Under the pieces are notes generated by a model. The model saw nothing but the letters and a program-made list of their open reading frames with translations, had not been told where the DNA came from and did no database searches. From Lasiosphaeris hirsuta (taxonomy: Eukaryota; Ascomycota; Sordariomycetes; Sordariales; Lasiosphaeriaceae), in contig JAUKUA010000003.1 of the NCBI GenBank assembly GCA_030549175.1, forward strand, positions 5,022,001 through 5,086,000: DNA of 64,000 nucleotides, given 5' to 3'. Made by a program: the position numbers and the translations under genes. Positions 44,601 through 56,442 of the stretch are shown piece after piece (position 1 is the stretch's first letter; every line of letters starts with the position of its first letter).

Positions 44601-45134
44601 CGCAGCCCTTTGCCTTTTCTGTCACCGCAGCACAGCAGGACCACAGCTCGGGCCATCGCGCTGAGAGGGTCCGTTTTGGTCCTTGCCCCCAAAGCTCCGA
44701 TCATCCCTCTTTCGCTTTTCCTGCCAACCCGATCTCTTCCTTCCTTCAACCACCACCTTCCCCCGCCCCGACTGCCCACTCACAACCTCACACTCTCGAT
44801 TATTAGAATCTGAAGGCACACAACCACCGCTTTCGACTACATTTCTCCGCTGCCTCTGCTGTCTGGACAGGACAAGCCGAGCGAGGCAGCGTCCGTGATA
44901 ACAATCTCTAAATCTTCGTCGCAAACACTGTTTGGTGAGTCGTCCATCCTCGGCTGCCTGAAACGCCAATCGCCCACCGCCTCTGCGCACCTGCCTTTTT
45001 TTATTTTCACCGCTGAGCCTCCTACCGTGCCCCTTCTCCGAAACTTCATACTTTTCCTCCCAACGGACTATTTCAGTCACGATCCCGGGCACAAGACTGA
45101 CCAGCGTTTTATCATAGCCAGGCGATCTGCTATA
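41617..45134. other. Long intergenic region
   Basis: 3.5 kb with no supportable gene. Many short overlapping open frames exist on both strands, with Arg/Ser/Pro-rich translations and no family features. The final 500-600 bases are CT-rich and probably hold the promoter and leader of NBR1. Confidence 0.45.
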
Positions 45135-47818
45135 ATGGCGTCGTCATCGACAGTCACGCCCGACACCTTGGTCACGATCAAGATCAATCAGAATGGTGCC
45201 AACCGCCGGTTCAAGCTCCCGCTTAGGGATCTCGGCATCAATGTCCTCGAATCCAAGGTACGTCAGACAAATTATATGCGGCACCGCTACATCGGCATTT
45301 GGCATGCGATACTGAGCATATTTGAATATCTCTGGCCCCAAGACGCCTGCTGACAGCGTTGCAATAGTTGCGAGAACATCTAGGCATTTATCCTGACGTA
45401 GATGCCGTATTCGAGCGGTATTCCGATTCAGCTGCCGCCTTTGTGGTGCTTGACCAAACCAATACCGCTGTCTACAAACAACTCAACCGTGCCGCCAAGG
45501 CTAAGCTCAAGCTCAAGCTTCGGGTGACCATTCGGGAGCCCGAGATTGCCGAGGAGGAGGAAGAGAAGACGGGGCCCAAGCCCGCTTCGGTTGAGGATGG
45601 CGTTGAGGAGCCTAACACGCCAGACTCTGTTCTCCCTTCCGTTGAGGAGCCTGAGAAGTCAGTCGTTTCTCCCTCGTCGTCTACGGTTTCGCAATCGCCT
45701 ACTCCGGCTGCGACTGCTACCAACACCAAACCAACTGAGTGGGAGATGCGCCAGCAAGCCCTTGCCGCCATGGAGAGCACCCTCGAAGCCATTCAGGCTA
45801 CAATGGCTGCTTCGAACAAGCTGGCAGGCACCATCCCTTCGGTTTCACAGCCTGCCGCCGCATCTTGCAGCGCAGCTCGCACCAACTACGCCGTATGCTG
45901 CAACAGCTGCGACCGAACCATCCCCCAGTCTCACTACCACTGTTCAACATGCGACGACGGCGACTTCGATCTCTGCCAGGACTGTGTCGACCAGGGCATC
46001 ACATGTTATGGTGCTGATCACTGGCTGATCAAGAGATTCGTCCGAAACGGTGTCATTATCAACAGCACAACCGAGCGTATCGCTCCCAAGCAGAAGCCCA
46101 AGGCACAGCCACCTGTCGAGGAGCCTACCGCGCCTGTCCCTACAGTCACGGCTGCTCCCGCTGCTGTCCCGGAGCGCATCATCCCGCTCTTCAACGACTT
46201 TCTCTACTCTAGTATTCGCACGTGCAACTGCTGCGTGCAGGAACTGCCCGAGGTCCAGTTCGTCCACTGCACAACCTGTGACGATTATGATCTTTGCCGG
46301 GCTTGCTTTGCCAAGAACCGGCACGGCCACCACCCTAAGCATGGTTTCGTCTCTGCCGTTGAGGGTACTCGGATGGAGCCTGAGGTGTCTCGCTGTCTTG
46401 CTCCTGGTCGCAACCAGCCCCATAACGCCATCTGCGATGGGTGTGATGAGACCATCAAGGGTATCCGTCACAAGTGCCTCGACTGCCCCGATTGGGATTA
46501 CTGTGCAACCTGCCTGGTGAACGCGTCGTTCATCCACCCAGGTCACCGTTTTGTTCCAATTTATGAGCCCCTCGAGCTTACTGTCAACGCCCGGCTCCGC
46601 GCCTTTTGCCGGCCTACTCACGTCGGCATCTGCTGTGACGGCCCTCTTTGCTCATCTGCCCGCACCAGCTCTACCTATATTGTTGGTGATAGATACAAGT
46701 GCGCTGTCTGCAACGATACTGATTTCTGCGCAAACTGCGAGGCTAGTCCCGCCAATACGCACAACAAGACTCACCCTCTCATCAAGTTCAAGACACCTGT
46801 GCGACACGTCAGTGTCACCACTTCCGGAGAGCATGAGAACGGGCGGTCGATGCCGGCTATGGGCGATCGTCTCCGTTCTCGCCAGAGCTTTACTAGCTCC
46901 CGCTCTACCGAGACAACGGCTCAGAATCTCGCTACCAATGTCTTGACTGTTGTCGACGTCAAGCCGTCTGAGTCTGTCCATTCTGTCAAGTCCGAGGAGG
47001 AGCAGACAAAGGTGGAGCAGCCAGAGATCAAGGTGGAGGAGACCGAGCAAAAGCCCTTGGTCGCCGAGAAGACACCCATCCCAGAGGATCTCGTGGCCGT
47101 TTATGTCCGTGACACGGTCGCCGATGGCACTGTCCTTGGGCCCGATTGCATTTTCCAGCAAACTTGGGTCCTTCGCAACGAGGGTAAGACTGCATGGCCT
47201 GCAGGCTGCTCGGTCCGATATGTTGGTGGTGACTATATGGGTCACGTTGACACCGATCACCCTGTTTCCACCGAGGCCCTTTCGGCTTGTTCCGAGTCTA
47301 CCATTTGCTGGGGTTCCCTGGCACCGGGTGAGGAATTTCCGTTCACAGTCCTGCTGAGAACCCCCAAGCGCAGTGGCCGACTCGTCTCCAACTGGCGGCT
47401 CGCCACCAGCGATGGCATCAAGTTTGGTCACCGCTTGTGGTGCGATATTGTTGTTGAGAAGCCCAAGCCAACCGACGCCCTAAAGCAAGTGATTGAGGCT
47501 GTTCCGGAGGTCAAGGCCGAGGAGGTCGACGAGAAGGAAGTCGAGGTCATGGATGTTGAGTTCGAGGAGACGAAGACCGAGGAGCCTGAGCCACAACAGA
47601 GCCAAATGATATTCCCCAAGCTTGAGAAGGAATCCCCCGTGGCTAGCATTCATGAGGATGCGAAGTCTGAGTTGACCCCTTCTTACGAGGAGGAGTATGA
47701 GGACTGTGCTGAGGACGACGAATGGGCCGAGTCTGAGGCGTTTATGACCGACGAAGAGTACGATATTTTGGATGCCTCGGATGAGGAAGATCTGGTGGGA
47801 CAGAACCCCAAGAAGTAA
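45135..47818 (+). CDS. nbr1: NBR1-like autophagy receptor (PB1, four ZZ fingers, FW domain)
   Basis: Selective-autophagy cargo receptor. Exons 45135-45257 and 45368-47818 (110-nt intron, GTACGT donor) give 857 residues. The N-terminal PB1-like domain covers about residues 11-95 (LVTIKINQNGANRRFKLPLR to LKLKLRVTIREPE). Four ZZ-type zinc fingers follow at about 215-265 (CCNSCDRTIPQSHYHCSTC), 325-369 (CNCCVQELPEVQFVHCTTC), 395-438 (CDGCDETIKGIRHKCLDC) and 459-516 (YKCAVCNDTDFCANC). The four-tryptophan FW domain lies at about 616-738 (CIFQQTWVLRNEGKTAWPAG; TICWGSLAPGEEF; SNWRLATSDG). The acidic C-terminus ends in EEYDILDASDEED, whose Y839-D-I-L840s core fits an Atg8-interacting motif. The intron splits PB1. 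Four ZZ fingers is the layout reported for fungal Nbr1 relatives; animal NBR1 has one. Confidence 0.93.
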
Positions 47819-48608
47819 GGCAAAGACCGTCTCGGGAGTTTTGCGGGTTAACATGGCTGGTTGTTCGGAGTGGGGGATTAGGGGTAGGAGTGAAGTAAGG
47901 CTGGACTCGTGACTCGTTCATCAACCCATTACATTTTCCCTTGTTGTTTACTGAATGATGTAACTTTTCTTACTGGGCTTTCTCCTGATGTTTGCTTTTT
48001 TGACAAACCGAGGCTGGGCTACCTATATTCTGCTCTCGGCGGCTCACGGACCACGGCGACTTTCGATCTCACCCATCTGACGATGTTGGCGATTTGCAAT
48101 CATCTAGGGATGGCAGAAAAGTCGACAGATTGCGCTGCTTTTCAACTCATCTCCTCTACCTGCCTATGTATTGTTCAGATTGAGTCTATCTAGGTCTTAA
48201 GTTGAGAAACAAAGATCATTAAAGTATGTGGGAAGTCTTCGCGGCTGATAATGTTGTAAAGCTAGCAGACGAGGAGGCTAGACGAGTAACTTGACAATTT
48301 TTATTATGAACAAGTACGTATAGCAGCAAATTCTCTAAACTAATGATCTCTGTATAAGCGTTGCATGAGTGCGGAGTGCGGGAGTGAACTTCGACCCAGG
48401 CAATATGAATCATCCAGAACGTCGAACTCATTTGCTGGGGGGCTTGCTATTTTGTGAGATGAGATCCAGGAGTGAGGGCTCTCAAATCACATGAAAAATT
48501 CCCACGGCATTAAGTCTCCGAGCTGAGTTAAAAAAACAAATCCCCATAATAAAATTGCCTAGTATCCTTGACCCGTAAATGCACACCTCTCCCAACCAAT
48601 CTTTGAGC
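47819..48608. other. Convergent 3' region
   Basis: 790 bp between the NBR1 stop and the NOP13-like stop on the other strand. It is AT-rich and I see no gene. Confidence 0.5.
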
Positions 48609-49907
48609 TTACTCGAACATGGTTTTCTTGCCCGTGGATACAACTGGCGCACCCGTCAGTCTGGCAACGCCAATATCTGTTGCCGTTTTGATAGCCTTCT
48701 TGTCCTTCGGCTTGTATAGGTACGGTTTGGCCGGCTCCGTAGCTGCGGCACCACCTAGTCTGTGGTTGCCGTTTGTCTCGGCAGACTTGTTATTCTTAGG
48801 GCCGTTGCCGCGGAAGCGTTTCTTGTACCGCGACTGGTCGTCCTCGGCCAGCTCGATCTTGAGGGGTCGCCCGTGAAGCTGATTGACCCACCACTTACGG
48901 GTTTTTATCCTGACGGGGGAGACTTCTATGGCAGCGATCTGCTTCTTGGTCTTTTTCTTCTCGGGGGTGCCGGGGGCTGCGTCTTCGGCATCGCTGCCAG
49001 CTTCAGCGGGCCTCGTGCTGTCCTCCTCGGCGGCGGCAGGCTTGTCGTCCTCGTCCATAAAGTCCTCGAGCGTCTCGATCTTTTCTTGCACCTTGACGAA
49101 TCCCTTGACCGCCCACTCGGCCGCGGCGGGCTCCTCGAAATTGACCCAGCCGTACCCCTTGCACTTGCCCGTGTCTTCAAATGTGGCGACCTTGATCCAG
49201 CGTATCTTGCCGCACTTTTCAAAGTGGGCATACAGATCGTCCTCAGTTACCTGGAAGGCGAGGTTGCCGACGAAGACCTTGGTGATGGGGTTCTTCTTAG
49301 GCTTGTTCGCCTCCTCCTCTGCTGCTGCGGCGGCGGAGTCGGCCTCTTCCTTCTTGGGGCGACCCTCAAAGCTCTTGCTGTCCTTGATCAGCAGCTTGCG
49401 GCCGTGCAGGACCGTCTCGGAAAGGGCGATAGCGGCGACGTTGGCGGCGAGGGTGGAGAAGTCGACATAGGCGAAGCCGCGGTTCTCGAAGGCGGCCTTC
49501 TTGGGCGCGCCCTGGGCCGGCTTGATTGTTGGGATGTGCACACGCGTGATAAGGTCGTCGGTGATGGCGCCGCCCGCGTTGTCAACCAGCCATTGCCGGA
49601 TCTCGGTCTTGTTGACGGAAAAGCGCAGGTTGCCGATCCACACGCCGTGGGGCGAGCGCTCCTTCTTCTTGCTGACCTTAGCGCCATCCTCGCCCTCGTC
49701 GTCGCTCGAGTTCTGTTTTTTCGGGATTGGCTTGCCCTTCCTGATGGCACGGCGGATCTTCTTGGATGGCGGCTCTGGAAGCGTAAGATCGACTTCAATC
49801 TCCTTGAGGGCCGTTGACTTGCGCTTCTTGGACGGGGACGTGGGCTCCATTACTTCGACGTCAGAGTCGGGGGCCGTGGCTGTGGCCTCAAGGTCTTTTG
49901 TCGCCAT
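48609..49907 (-). CDS. nop13: NOP13-like nucleolar RNA-binding protein
   Basis: A 432-residue intronless protein with two RNA-recognition motifs. RRM1 starts at GVWIGNLRFSVNKTEIRQWL (about 88) with RGFAYVDF as its RNP1. RRM2 starts at KVFVGNLAFQVTEDDLYAHF (about 210), with GYGWVNFEEPAAAEWAV. RRM2 is split by an acidic insertion (DEDDKPAAAEED) and a Lys-rich stretch (TPEKKKTKKQIAAIE) before VNQLHGRPLKIELAEDD. The N-terminus holds nuclear-localisation-like clusters (SPSKKRKS, PPSKKIRRAIRKGKPIPKK). The layout fits yeast Nop13, which is found with 90S/pre-60S ribosomal particles. The 1.05-kb open frame on the opposite strand (48762-49817) is a GC-driven shadow. Confidence 0.85.
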   Translation of the reverse strand: MATKDLEATATAPDSDVEVMEPTSPSKKRKSTALKEIEVDLTLPEPPSKKIRRAIRKGKPIPKKQNSSDDEGEDGAKVSKKKERSPHGVWIGNLRFSVNKTEIRQWLVDNAGGAITDDLITRVHIPTIKPAQGAPKKAAFENRGFAYVDFSTLAANVAAIALSETVLHGRKLLIKDSKSFEGRPKKEEADSAAAAAEEEANKPKKNPITKVFVGNLAFQVTEDDLYAHFEKCGKIRWIKVATFEDTGKCKGYGWVNFEEPAAAEWAVKGFVKVQEKIETLEDFMDEDDKPAAAEEDSTRPAEAGSDAEDAAPGTPEKKKTKKQIAAIEVSPVRIKTRKWWVNQLHGRPLKIELAEDDQSRYKKRFRGNGPKNNKSAETNGNHRLGGAAATEPAKPYLYKPKDKKAIKTATDIGVARLTGAPVVSTGKKTMFE

Positions 49908-51552
49908 CGTATTGTGTAGGGGTGGCGCGGAAGAATTGCTCGATTATTCTCAAGGTTGTGGTCTTTTACTCCTGTTTCTTCGCCGCAGCACCAGGACGTC
50001 TGTGTTCGGCGGCATGCAGAAAGAAAAATTTAGCCCACAGATACTGATAAACCGATAAGCGGCGCTATCGTTCATCTCAATGCGGGGGACAGGAGCAGCC
50101 TCTCTGACTTGCCCATTTCCAGGTCCTGGAACACAGCGACAGCTCAGCTTCTACTTTCATGTAGCTACATTAGTGCAATTCTGTTTTTAGTTTAGCTATC
50201 GCTTGCATGGAATTGTGTGCAATCCTCTGCGGATGAATACACTTCATTAATGACACCATTGCAGCAGCCTCCAACTGAGGAGGGGCACTTGTTGCATCCA
50301 TGCCCCTCCAGAACAGGCAAGCCGGAGAAATCCCCGTCAGAATGGGCGGTTTGTGCGCTCCCATCTGCCCAGGTGTGCAGAGCCCTGGCAGAACCCGAGC
50401 CTGAACAGCAGGTACAATGTGCAGTTGACTGTGTAAATACGTCGTCATCGTTGACTCGGCAGGTATATATTAATTGTAAGCAGCTTCATTTGTGAGGCGC
50501 CCTGGGACACCTTTGTCACAAGATTGTGATCTCTGTCAAAGAGGAACCAGCCGAGGAGTTATGCCATTCGTTAGTTCGAATATTTGTGTCGGACGCTGTT
50601 GCGGGAGATGAAAGGGAGCGAGCCTCACAGACTTCGTTCGATCGCCACGCGGCAGGGCCTTGGTATGTGCGTGCAGCTGAATTTGCCCCATGGCTCCAGC
50701 TGGCAGTGTTGCGCGCTGTGCGACCTACGTATGCGTGGTATGCTTACTTGGTGCAGGCTGGGCTGGGGATAAATACTCAACCGCAGGGTTATTGGCGAAA
50801 ACCCTGGACGTAAAACCAATCGAATCGAATCGTAAGAAACCGTTGCTGTGTTAAGAGGCGATTGGCTTGGCAGAACAATTCGATATCACACTTAGGCCGA
50901 AGAAACGGCCTTGACTGGCTGTCTATACGGATTTGGCTATTTGGTGCCTGAATTAATTCATGCCCTGGCCGCTTTTGTTCCCTAGCGTAGAAAAAGAAAG
51001 ACGCAGCCAAAGCTCTCAGCGTATGGTTCACCGAACCCAGTGGACGGCTGCAGGAGGTGAGGGAAGGCACAGCAACCGCTGGGTCCTAGCACGGGTGGTG
51101 AGCCTTGAACTGCCTCATATAGCTAATGCGCTTTTGCGCAAATGCCATCAGCCCCTCATCAACCCCCATACGGCTAGGCCACCTTTGCTTAGCAGCAGCA
51201 AAACCCACGGGGCGATCCTCGACCCAACATCCACTTTGTTGCTGCCCTTGCTCCTCTCCGACACACCAAAAAACCTCTGGACCACACATCACACCCTGAC
51301 TGGCCCAGACAACCCAGCACCCAGCAGCTAGACTGGGGTCGCCTTGGATGCTTCCTTCTTTCCGCTGCACCTCCTCACTCTTCCCATCCGCCTTCTCCTT
51401 CACCACCAACCTGCGTCTTTCCTCTTCTCTCCGTTTTCCTCACCCATAATAATCTCACACCCTCGTAAACACAACAACGGATACAGGTGCAGCTACCATC
51501 TCGCATTTCGCATCGTCGTCGCCCATTTCGAGACCCGACCGACCAGACCACA
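49908..51552. promoter_or_regulatory. Divergent region between NOP13-like and STS1
   Basis: 1.65 kb between the two start codons. The right end is CT-rich leader sequence for STS1. No clear TATA box or gene is seen. Confidence 0.4.
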
Positions 51553-52606
51553 ATGAACGTGCTGCTGTCGCCCCAGCCCTCGCTCTTCCCTCATCAGCAC
51601 GAAAATAACCGCCTGTCACCGCCTCGATCAAGTAAGTGCTGTCCCCATGCTTCGCTTTGTCAATCGTTTCGCAGCATTTTGGCTTCATTATCTGCATCGG
51701 AAGTGATGGAATTAGACTCGACACCCAAATGACAAATGAATCGAGCAATATTTGCTAACACTCAGTCTCCTAGTGTCACCATACAATATGCCTTCTCGAA
51801 AGCGAAAGGCCGACGATGAAAACGACGAAATGTCCGTCTCTCCGACCAGCTCGCCCGCCATCTCGTCGAGGCAGCTATCGAGACCGTCAAAGAAGGTTCG
51901 GGCTGGACATGACATGGGAGGGCGCCCACTTCCGCTCCCGAGATTGCTTGAGACCCTCGACACAGCACAATTACGAATGGTACTCCAAACCATATGCGAA
52001 CGGCATCCAGATATCGGCCAGGAGGTGGTAAATGGCGCGCCTCGTCCGACTGTTTCATCGGCACTAATTGTGCTCGACGAATATCAAGACAAGCTGCGAA
52101 ATGCGTTCCCCTTGGGCCACTCGAGTTCCGACTATACGTATTTCAGGGTGAAGCAAGCACTTGCCGCTCTCACCGACGCCATCTCGGATTTCACACCACA
52201 GTATCTCCCACCGACGGAGCAGCAGACAAACATTTCGCTACAGTATCTAGATGGTGCGACAAAAATCATCCATGCATTGCCAGATTGGGACAGTCAACAA
52301 TATCGGCACCACAAGCACAACGCATACGATGAAATATCTAGGGCGTGGGCGCTAGTCATTACCGAGGCAGCCAAGCGAGGAGGAGGCATCATTCTGCACA
52401 CCGGTGGATGGGACCAAAGTTTGGCAAAGCACAACCAGCAATCGGGAGGGCGGTTGGCGCAGGCCATGGCTGCGATGGCAAGTGAAGCCGGATGGATGGG
52501 CACGAATCCCAACGCTTCCGCCTCGGCTTCATCAGACCCGAACTCGATCCTGAACCAACTGATGAACGGCACCTACGGCTCTCCCGTCCGAGTTGGACCC
52601 TGGTAG
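51553..52606 (+). CDS. sts1: STS1/Cut8, nuclear proteasome tether
   Basis: Tethering factor that concentrates the 26S proteasome at the nucleus. Exons 51553-51631 and 51774-52606 are joined by a 142-nt intron (GTAAGT donor, GCTAAC branch, CCTAG acceptor) and encode 303 residues. The N-terminus MNVLLSPQPSLFPHQHENNR is the conserved opening of filamentous-fungal members, followed by the basic nuclear signal PSRKRKADDEND. The Cut8 helical domain begins at LPLPRLLETLDTAQLRMVLQ and continues through YTYFRVKQALAALTDAISDF and DEISRAWALVITEAAKRGGG. The C-terminus is Ser/Ala/Asn-rich. The intron interrupts an ATG codon (A|TG), so the second exon supplies MSPYNMPSRKRK in frame. Confidence 0.93.
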
Positions 52607-53699
52607 TGTCAGCATTACGGCTGTGTCGCACAATTTTCAGCATGGCAGCAGGAGGAGCATGGGTTTTACGAAGTATAACATAACGACTCTTTTTTTTTCT
52701 CGTCTCTTTAATGCATAGGACGGGCTGGCATAGACTCTGGGGTTATCGGTTGCGGCACATGTCCACCGGCGTTGACTTTTCCGTATTGATATCCATATTT
52801 TCTTCTTCATTCCGGATCTCTTCGGATTACTCTGGGTGGCTGTAACTACACCAGGTGCCTGTCTCTGAAGTAGTATTGTCCACAGGATATGTGTTTATGG
52901 TGATTTGGCAAGGCAAACACGTTAGTGCTAGCGGGCATCATATTATACTATCTATAAATGGGAGGACTTGCCTTGATTATGACAATGGGGCGCTATTTGT
53001 AGAATTGATATTACTGCTGTATTTACATGTCTCGTGGTTTTCTTGCTGCCTTATGATACGTCTATCCGATGATTATTTCCCACAACAATGCTTCTCCCGA
53101 GTTATCACCATTCTAATGGCTATGTAACACCCACAGCCCGAATAGCTGCCAACATATTGGGACCCGCCATCACAAAATCCCAGCCCCGTCCAAGACCGGC
53201 AGGTGAGTCGTGACAGAGGACTCTCGGCATGTTTTACAGTGTTGTGTTGCGGATCTGAGATAAAGATATATCGTCATCAGCCCCAGAATCAGAATCAGTT
53301 CCTTACCTCAGTTGTGCATATATCTAGCTCCAGATTATTATTAAGCTCAAGACGGGTGTGGTGACTACCTCACACAGATAGAGGCGGGTCTCTGTGCAAC
53401 CGTTGCCGCTGACAGCGCCGAGGCATGGATGCGGGGTCGGATTCAGGTCGCCATTACTAAGGGCGAGAGCGGCTCCACGTGATGACGTGTAGACCTAGAG
53501 CCCCACTGCAACCGCTCGAGCTTCGCATCGCGTCGCGTCAACTCGAGAAGACAGGCAGCACACGCGACTTTGCCTACTTGTCGCGGTTGTATGCCAAACC
53601 GAAGCCTGCACTCGCAGCCCAACCCAGCCCACGTTCCATCACCTAGCCCTGCTTTTCCAACATCAGCAAGAGGACTCCGAGGCCGAAATTTCCGTCACG
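52607..53699. other. Intergenic region with the RAD52 promoter
   Basis: 1.1 kb. A CACGTG core lies at 53476-53481, next to TGACGTG, about 220 bp upstream of the RAD52 start. ACGCGA at 53562-53567 resembles an MCB element. Both are motif matches only. No gene is seen. Confidence 0.4.
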
Positions 53700-55565
53700 A
53701 TGCCTGCGTGAGTCTCACAATTCCTCTCAGCGCGTCACTTGGATTTTTAGCGTGAATGTAAAGCTGACAAACCTCCGTCCAACGGTCATAGCCCTGGCGA
53801 CCAGCACAGCGGCATTGTGAATCCCTATGAGGAATCGCAGAAGCGCATCTCGGTCTATACAGCCCAGGAGATTGCTACCCTCCAAAGTCGCCTCGAAAAG
53901 CAACTCGGCCCCGAATACTTGTCGTCGCGTGCCGGGCCGTCGGGTCAGAAGGTGCACTACATTGCCGCCGAGAAGTGCATCGCCCTCGCCAACGAGGTCT
54001 TCGGCTTCAATGGGTGGTCGTCGTCAATCCAAAATATACAAGTCGACTTTGTGGACGAGCACCCGACAACGCTGAAGATCAGCCTGGGTTTATCTGTTAT
54101 CGTGCGTGTAACGCTGCGCGACGGCACGTTCCACGAAGATATCGGCTATGGCCACATCGAGAACTGTAAAGGCAAGGCGGCTGCCTTTGAGAAAGCCAAG
54201 AAGGAGGGCACCACCGACGGCCTGAAGCGCGCCCTACGGAACTTTGGCAATGTCCTCGGCAACTGCATATACGACAAAGCCTACCTGGCCAAAGTCACCA
54301 AGCTCAAGGTTGCGCCGACAAAGTTTGATGAGAGTGCCCTCCACAGGCATTCCGACTTTGCAATAAAGAAAGGCCCAGCCGTAGGCCCAGCTGTAGGCCC
54401 AGCTGTAGGGGCCAGCGTCGAGGTTGCCAAGGTGGAGCTCGCTGTTGCTCTACCTCCTCAGTGTAAGAGATGCCTGTTCAAATGTGCTAAACATGTAAAC
54501 TAACAGTTTGGCAGTAACTTCTGCGGACTCTTTTGAGGACTTTCTGGGAGGTGTGTCTATCAAGCTGCCCGAACTCATGCCCGAACTAACCCCTTTGTAG
54601 AACTTGATGAAGCCGACTTTAACCTTGCCGAGGATGGGCATCCCGACGAAGTCGTGCTGTCCCTAACAAATCAACCTAGCTCAAATGAGAAATCCATCAA
54701 TCAGCTGGCAACCAACAACACTGTCATGCAAGCCCCGTCTCGACCGCTAGCAAGGACAGGCTCAGCAGGGAATAACTTCCAACGTCAACCACATACACCC
54801 AACCAGCAACCATCACCCAGGTCAATCACCAATTCATTCAGTGGCGCACATAATAACGCGTCCAACCCTAGTTCTCGACCTGTACAGCAATTCAACCAAA
54901 ACAGGCCGAAACCCCCTCACCAACCGGCTCACCATGCCAACAACAATAACCAGCCCCCTAAGCCACAGACGAAAGCAGCCTCACCAGCGCTGCCGCCTCA
55001 ACCAATACCAGTCACCGCAGGAGAGATTGTCGGCTTTTTCTCGGCCCGTGCGGTGAAAGGCCTCCCAGAAGAATCTCTAAATACCGGCTTCATCGCACCG
55101 AAAGCAGGTCAAGTCTTCAACCCCCGTGCTGAGAGCCCCTCAATCCGTAAGACGCCAGGCATCGATCACACCAAATCCAAGCCCCTAGCCCGTAACGGCC
55201 AGCACGTCCCACCACCATCTCAGGAACCAGCAGCCGAAGTCGCCTCCCCCTCGCCAGTTACGAACATACCACCCGGAGCAGGCGGGATAGGCATGGCACG
55301 GCCAGGGATGGGGCCGCCAATGGCGCGGGGAAATATCATCAATCCGCAATTTGACCAGACAAGACGGATCGGCGCGCCAGGCATGTCGTCGAGTCCAGTG
55401 GGGAATAGAGGACAGTACAAACCGCCAACTATGAAAAGGCCACCGCCCCCAGTTGGAGACACTGCTGGACGGACACCGCTAGCAGATTTGTCAAATAAGG
55501 ATGCTGCCCCTGCAGGGGCAGGGGGGCCGCCCGGGCCAGATTTCAAAAGGCAGCGGATTGGTTAA
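53700..55565 (+). CDS. rad52: RAD52 recombination mediator
   Basis: Loads the Rad51 recombinase and anneals single strands in homologous recombination. Four exons (53700-53707, 53792-54462, 54515-54550, 54601-55565) give 559 residues. The N-terminal DNA-binding domain spans about residues 10-190: NPYEESQKRISVYTAQEIAT, LGPEYLSSRAGPSGQKVHYI, FGFNGWSSSIQNIQVDFVDE, IGYGHIENCKGKAAAFEKAK and LKRALRNFGNVLGNCIYDKA. A GPAV triplet made of three 12-nt repeats follows (54372-54407). A 36-nt exon encodes SADSFEDFLG. The C-terminal half is Pro/Asn/Gln-rich and disordered, as usual for the Rad51/RPA-binding half, and ends in FKRQRIG. The first coding exon is just 8 nt (ATGCCTGC). N. crassa calls this gene mus-11. 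Confidence 0.96.
54372..54407 (+). repeat. 12-nt x3 coding repeat in RAD52
   Basis: GGCCCAGCCGTA followed by two copies of GGCCCAGCTGTA, encoding Gly-Pro-Ala-Val three times right after the DNA-binding domain. Confidence 0.85.
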
Positions 55566-56442
55566 GCTCGGGAGGGGCTTGTAGGATTAGTAAAGGATTC
55601 GGATTGAGGTTAGATTGTTAAACACGCCACACATCTAGGCCACACGTCCAAGCTGACCTGGCCATGTTAAACCTTGGGCTGCTACTGTCAGACTAACATC
55701 TGTCTGGGCATGACATGACAGGCATGGCGTTCGGCGGGTTTCGTGTCATGAGGTTTGCTTCTTGCTTGTTGGGGGTTTACTAGGAGAAGATGGGGAATCG
55801 ATGAACAGTACCTGGCCTTATTTGTGGTGTTTAGCGGCGAATCTGGTTTATGGGTCGGTTAGAAATTGCATTCATTCTATATAGTTGGTGGCTTTATTTC
55901 AGGAGTGGTGGGATTGCTTTCCCGTGTTTCCGGAGATGTGGTTGGGTGGGTCGTGTTCTAATTCAATCAACCCGGCATTTACATCGGTATTGTTTGGCTT
56001 ACAGCACCGTCGTGAGGTGTGAGAGATCGGGCGAAAGGGTTGTGTTTGTATACAATGTTGCTAGTTGTGTTCCTATGGCGAGGTTGGTCTCCTCATGGCT
56101 GACGGCGTCCTCTATGTTCCTCAATCAAAAGCTGGACGTAGGAGATGTGGCATATGGGGAGTATCGAGGTGGGTAGTGATCTTGTAACATGAATTTGAAA
56201 AGACCAAGCAATTGGCTTGGTTTGATTCCACGCTGAAAGGTGATGGATATGTTCACAGCTGGAGACATGTGAGGCGAGTGAGTGAGTGAGCCTCGACTTC
56301 TCTCTATAAGATGGCTTCCAAGATGAGGTAAAAAGCAAAAAGCTTGCCGATAAACACTTCTGTGGTGGTCGGCTGCGAAAATCCCACTCGACCCCATTAA
56401 ACAAGGAATTTTAACGTCACAACTTGGGCGGGGATTGAACCG

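Noticed and set aside
45944..46621. 225-codon open frame antisense to NBR1
   Set aside because: It covers the ZZ-finger region of a well-supported gene in the opposite direction.
48762..49817. 351-codon open frame on the plus strand
   Set aside because: It lies exactly antisense to the NOP13-like gene, which has two clear RRM domains. Its Leu/Val/Gly-rich translation is a codon-bias shadow.
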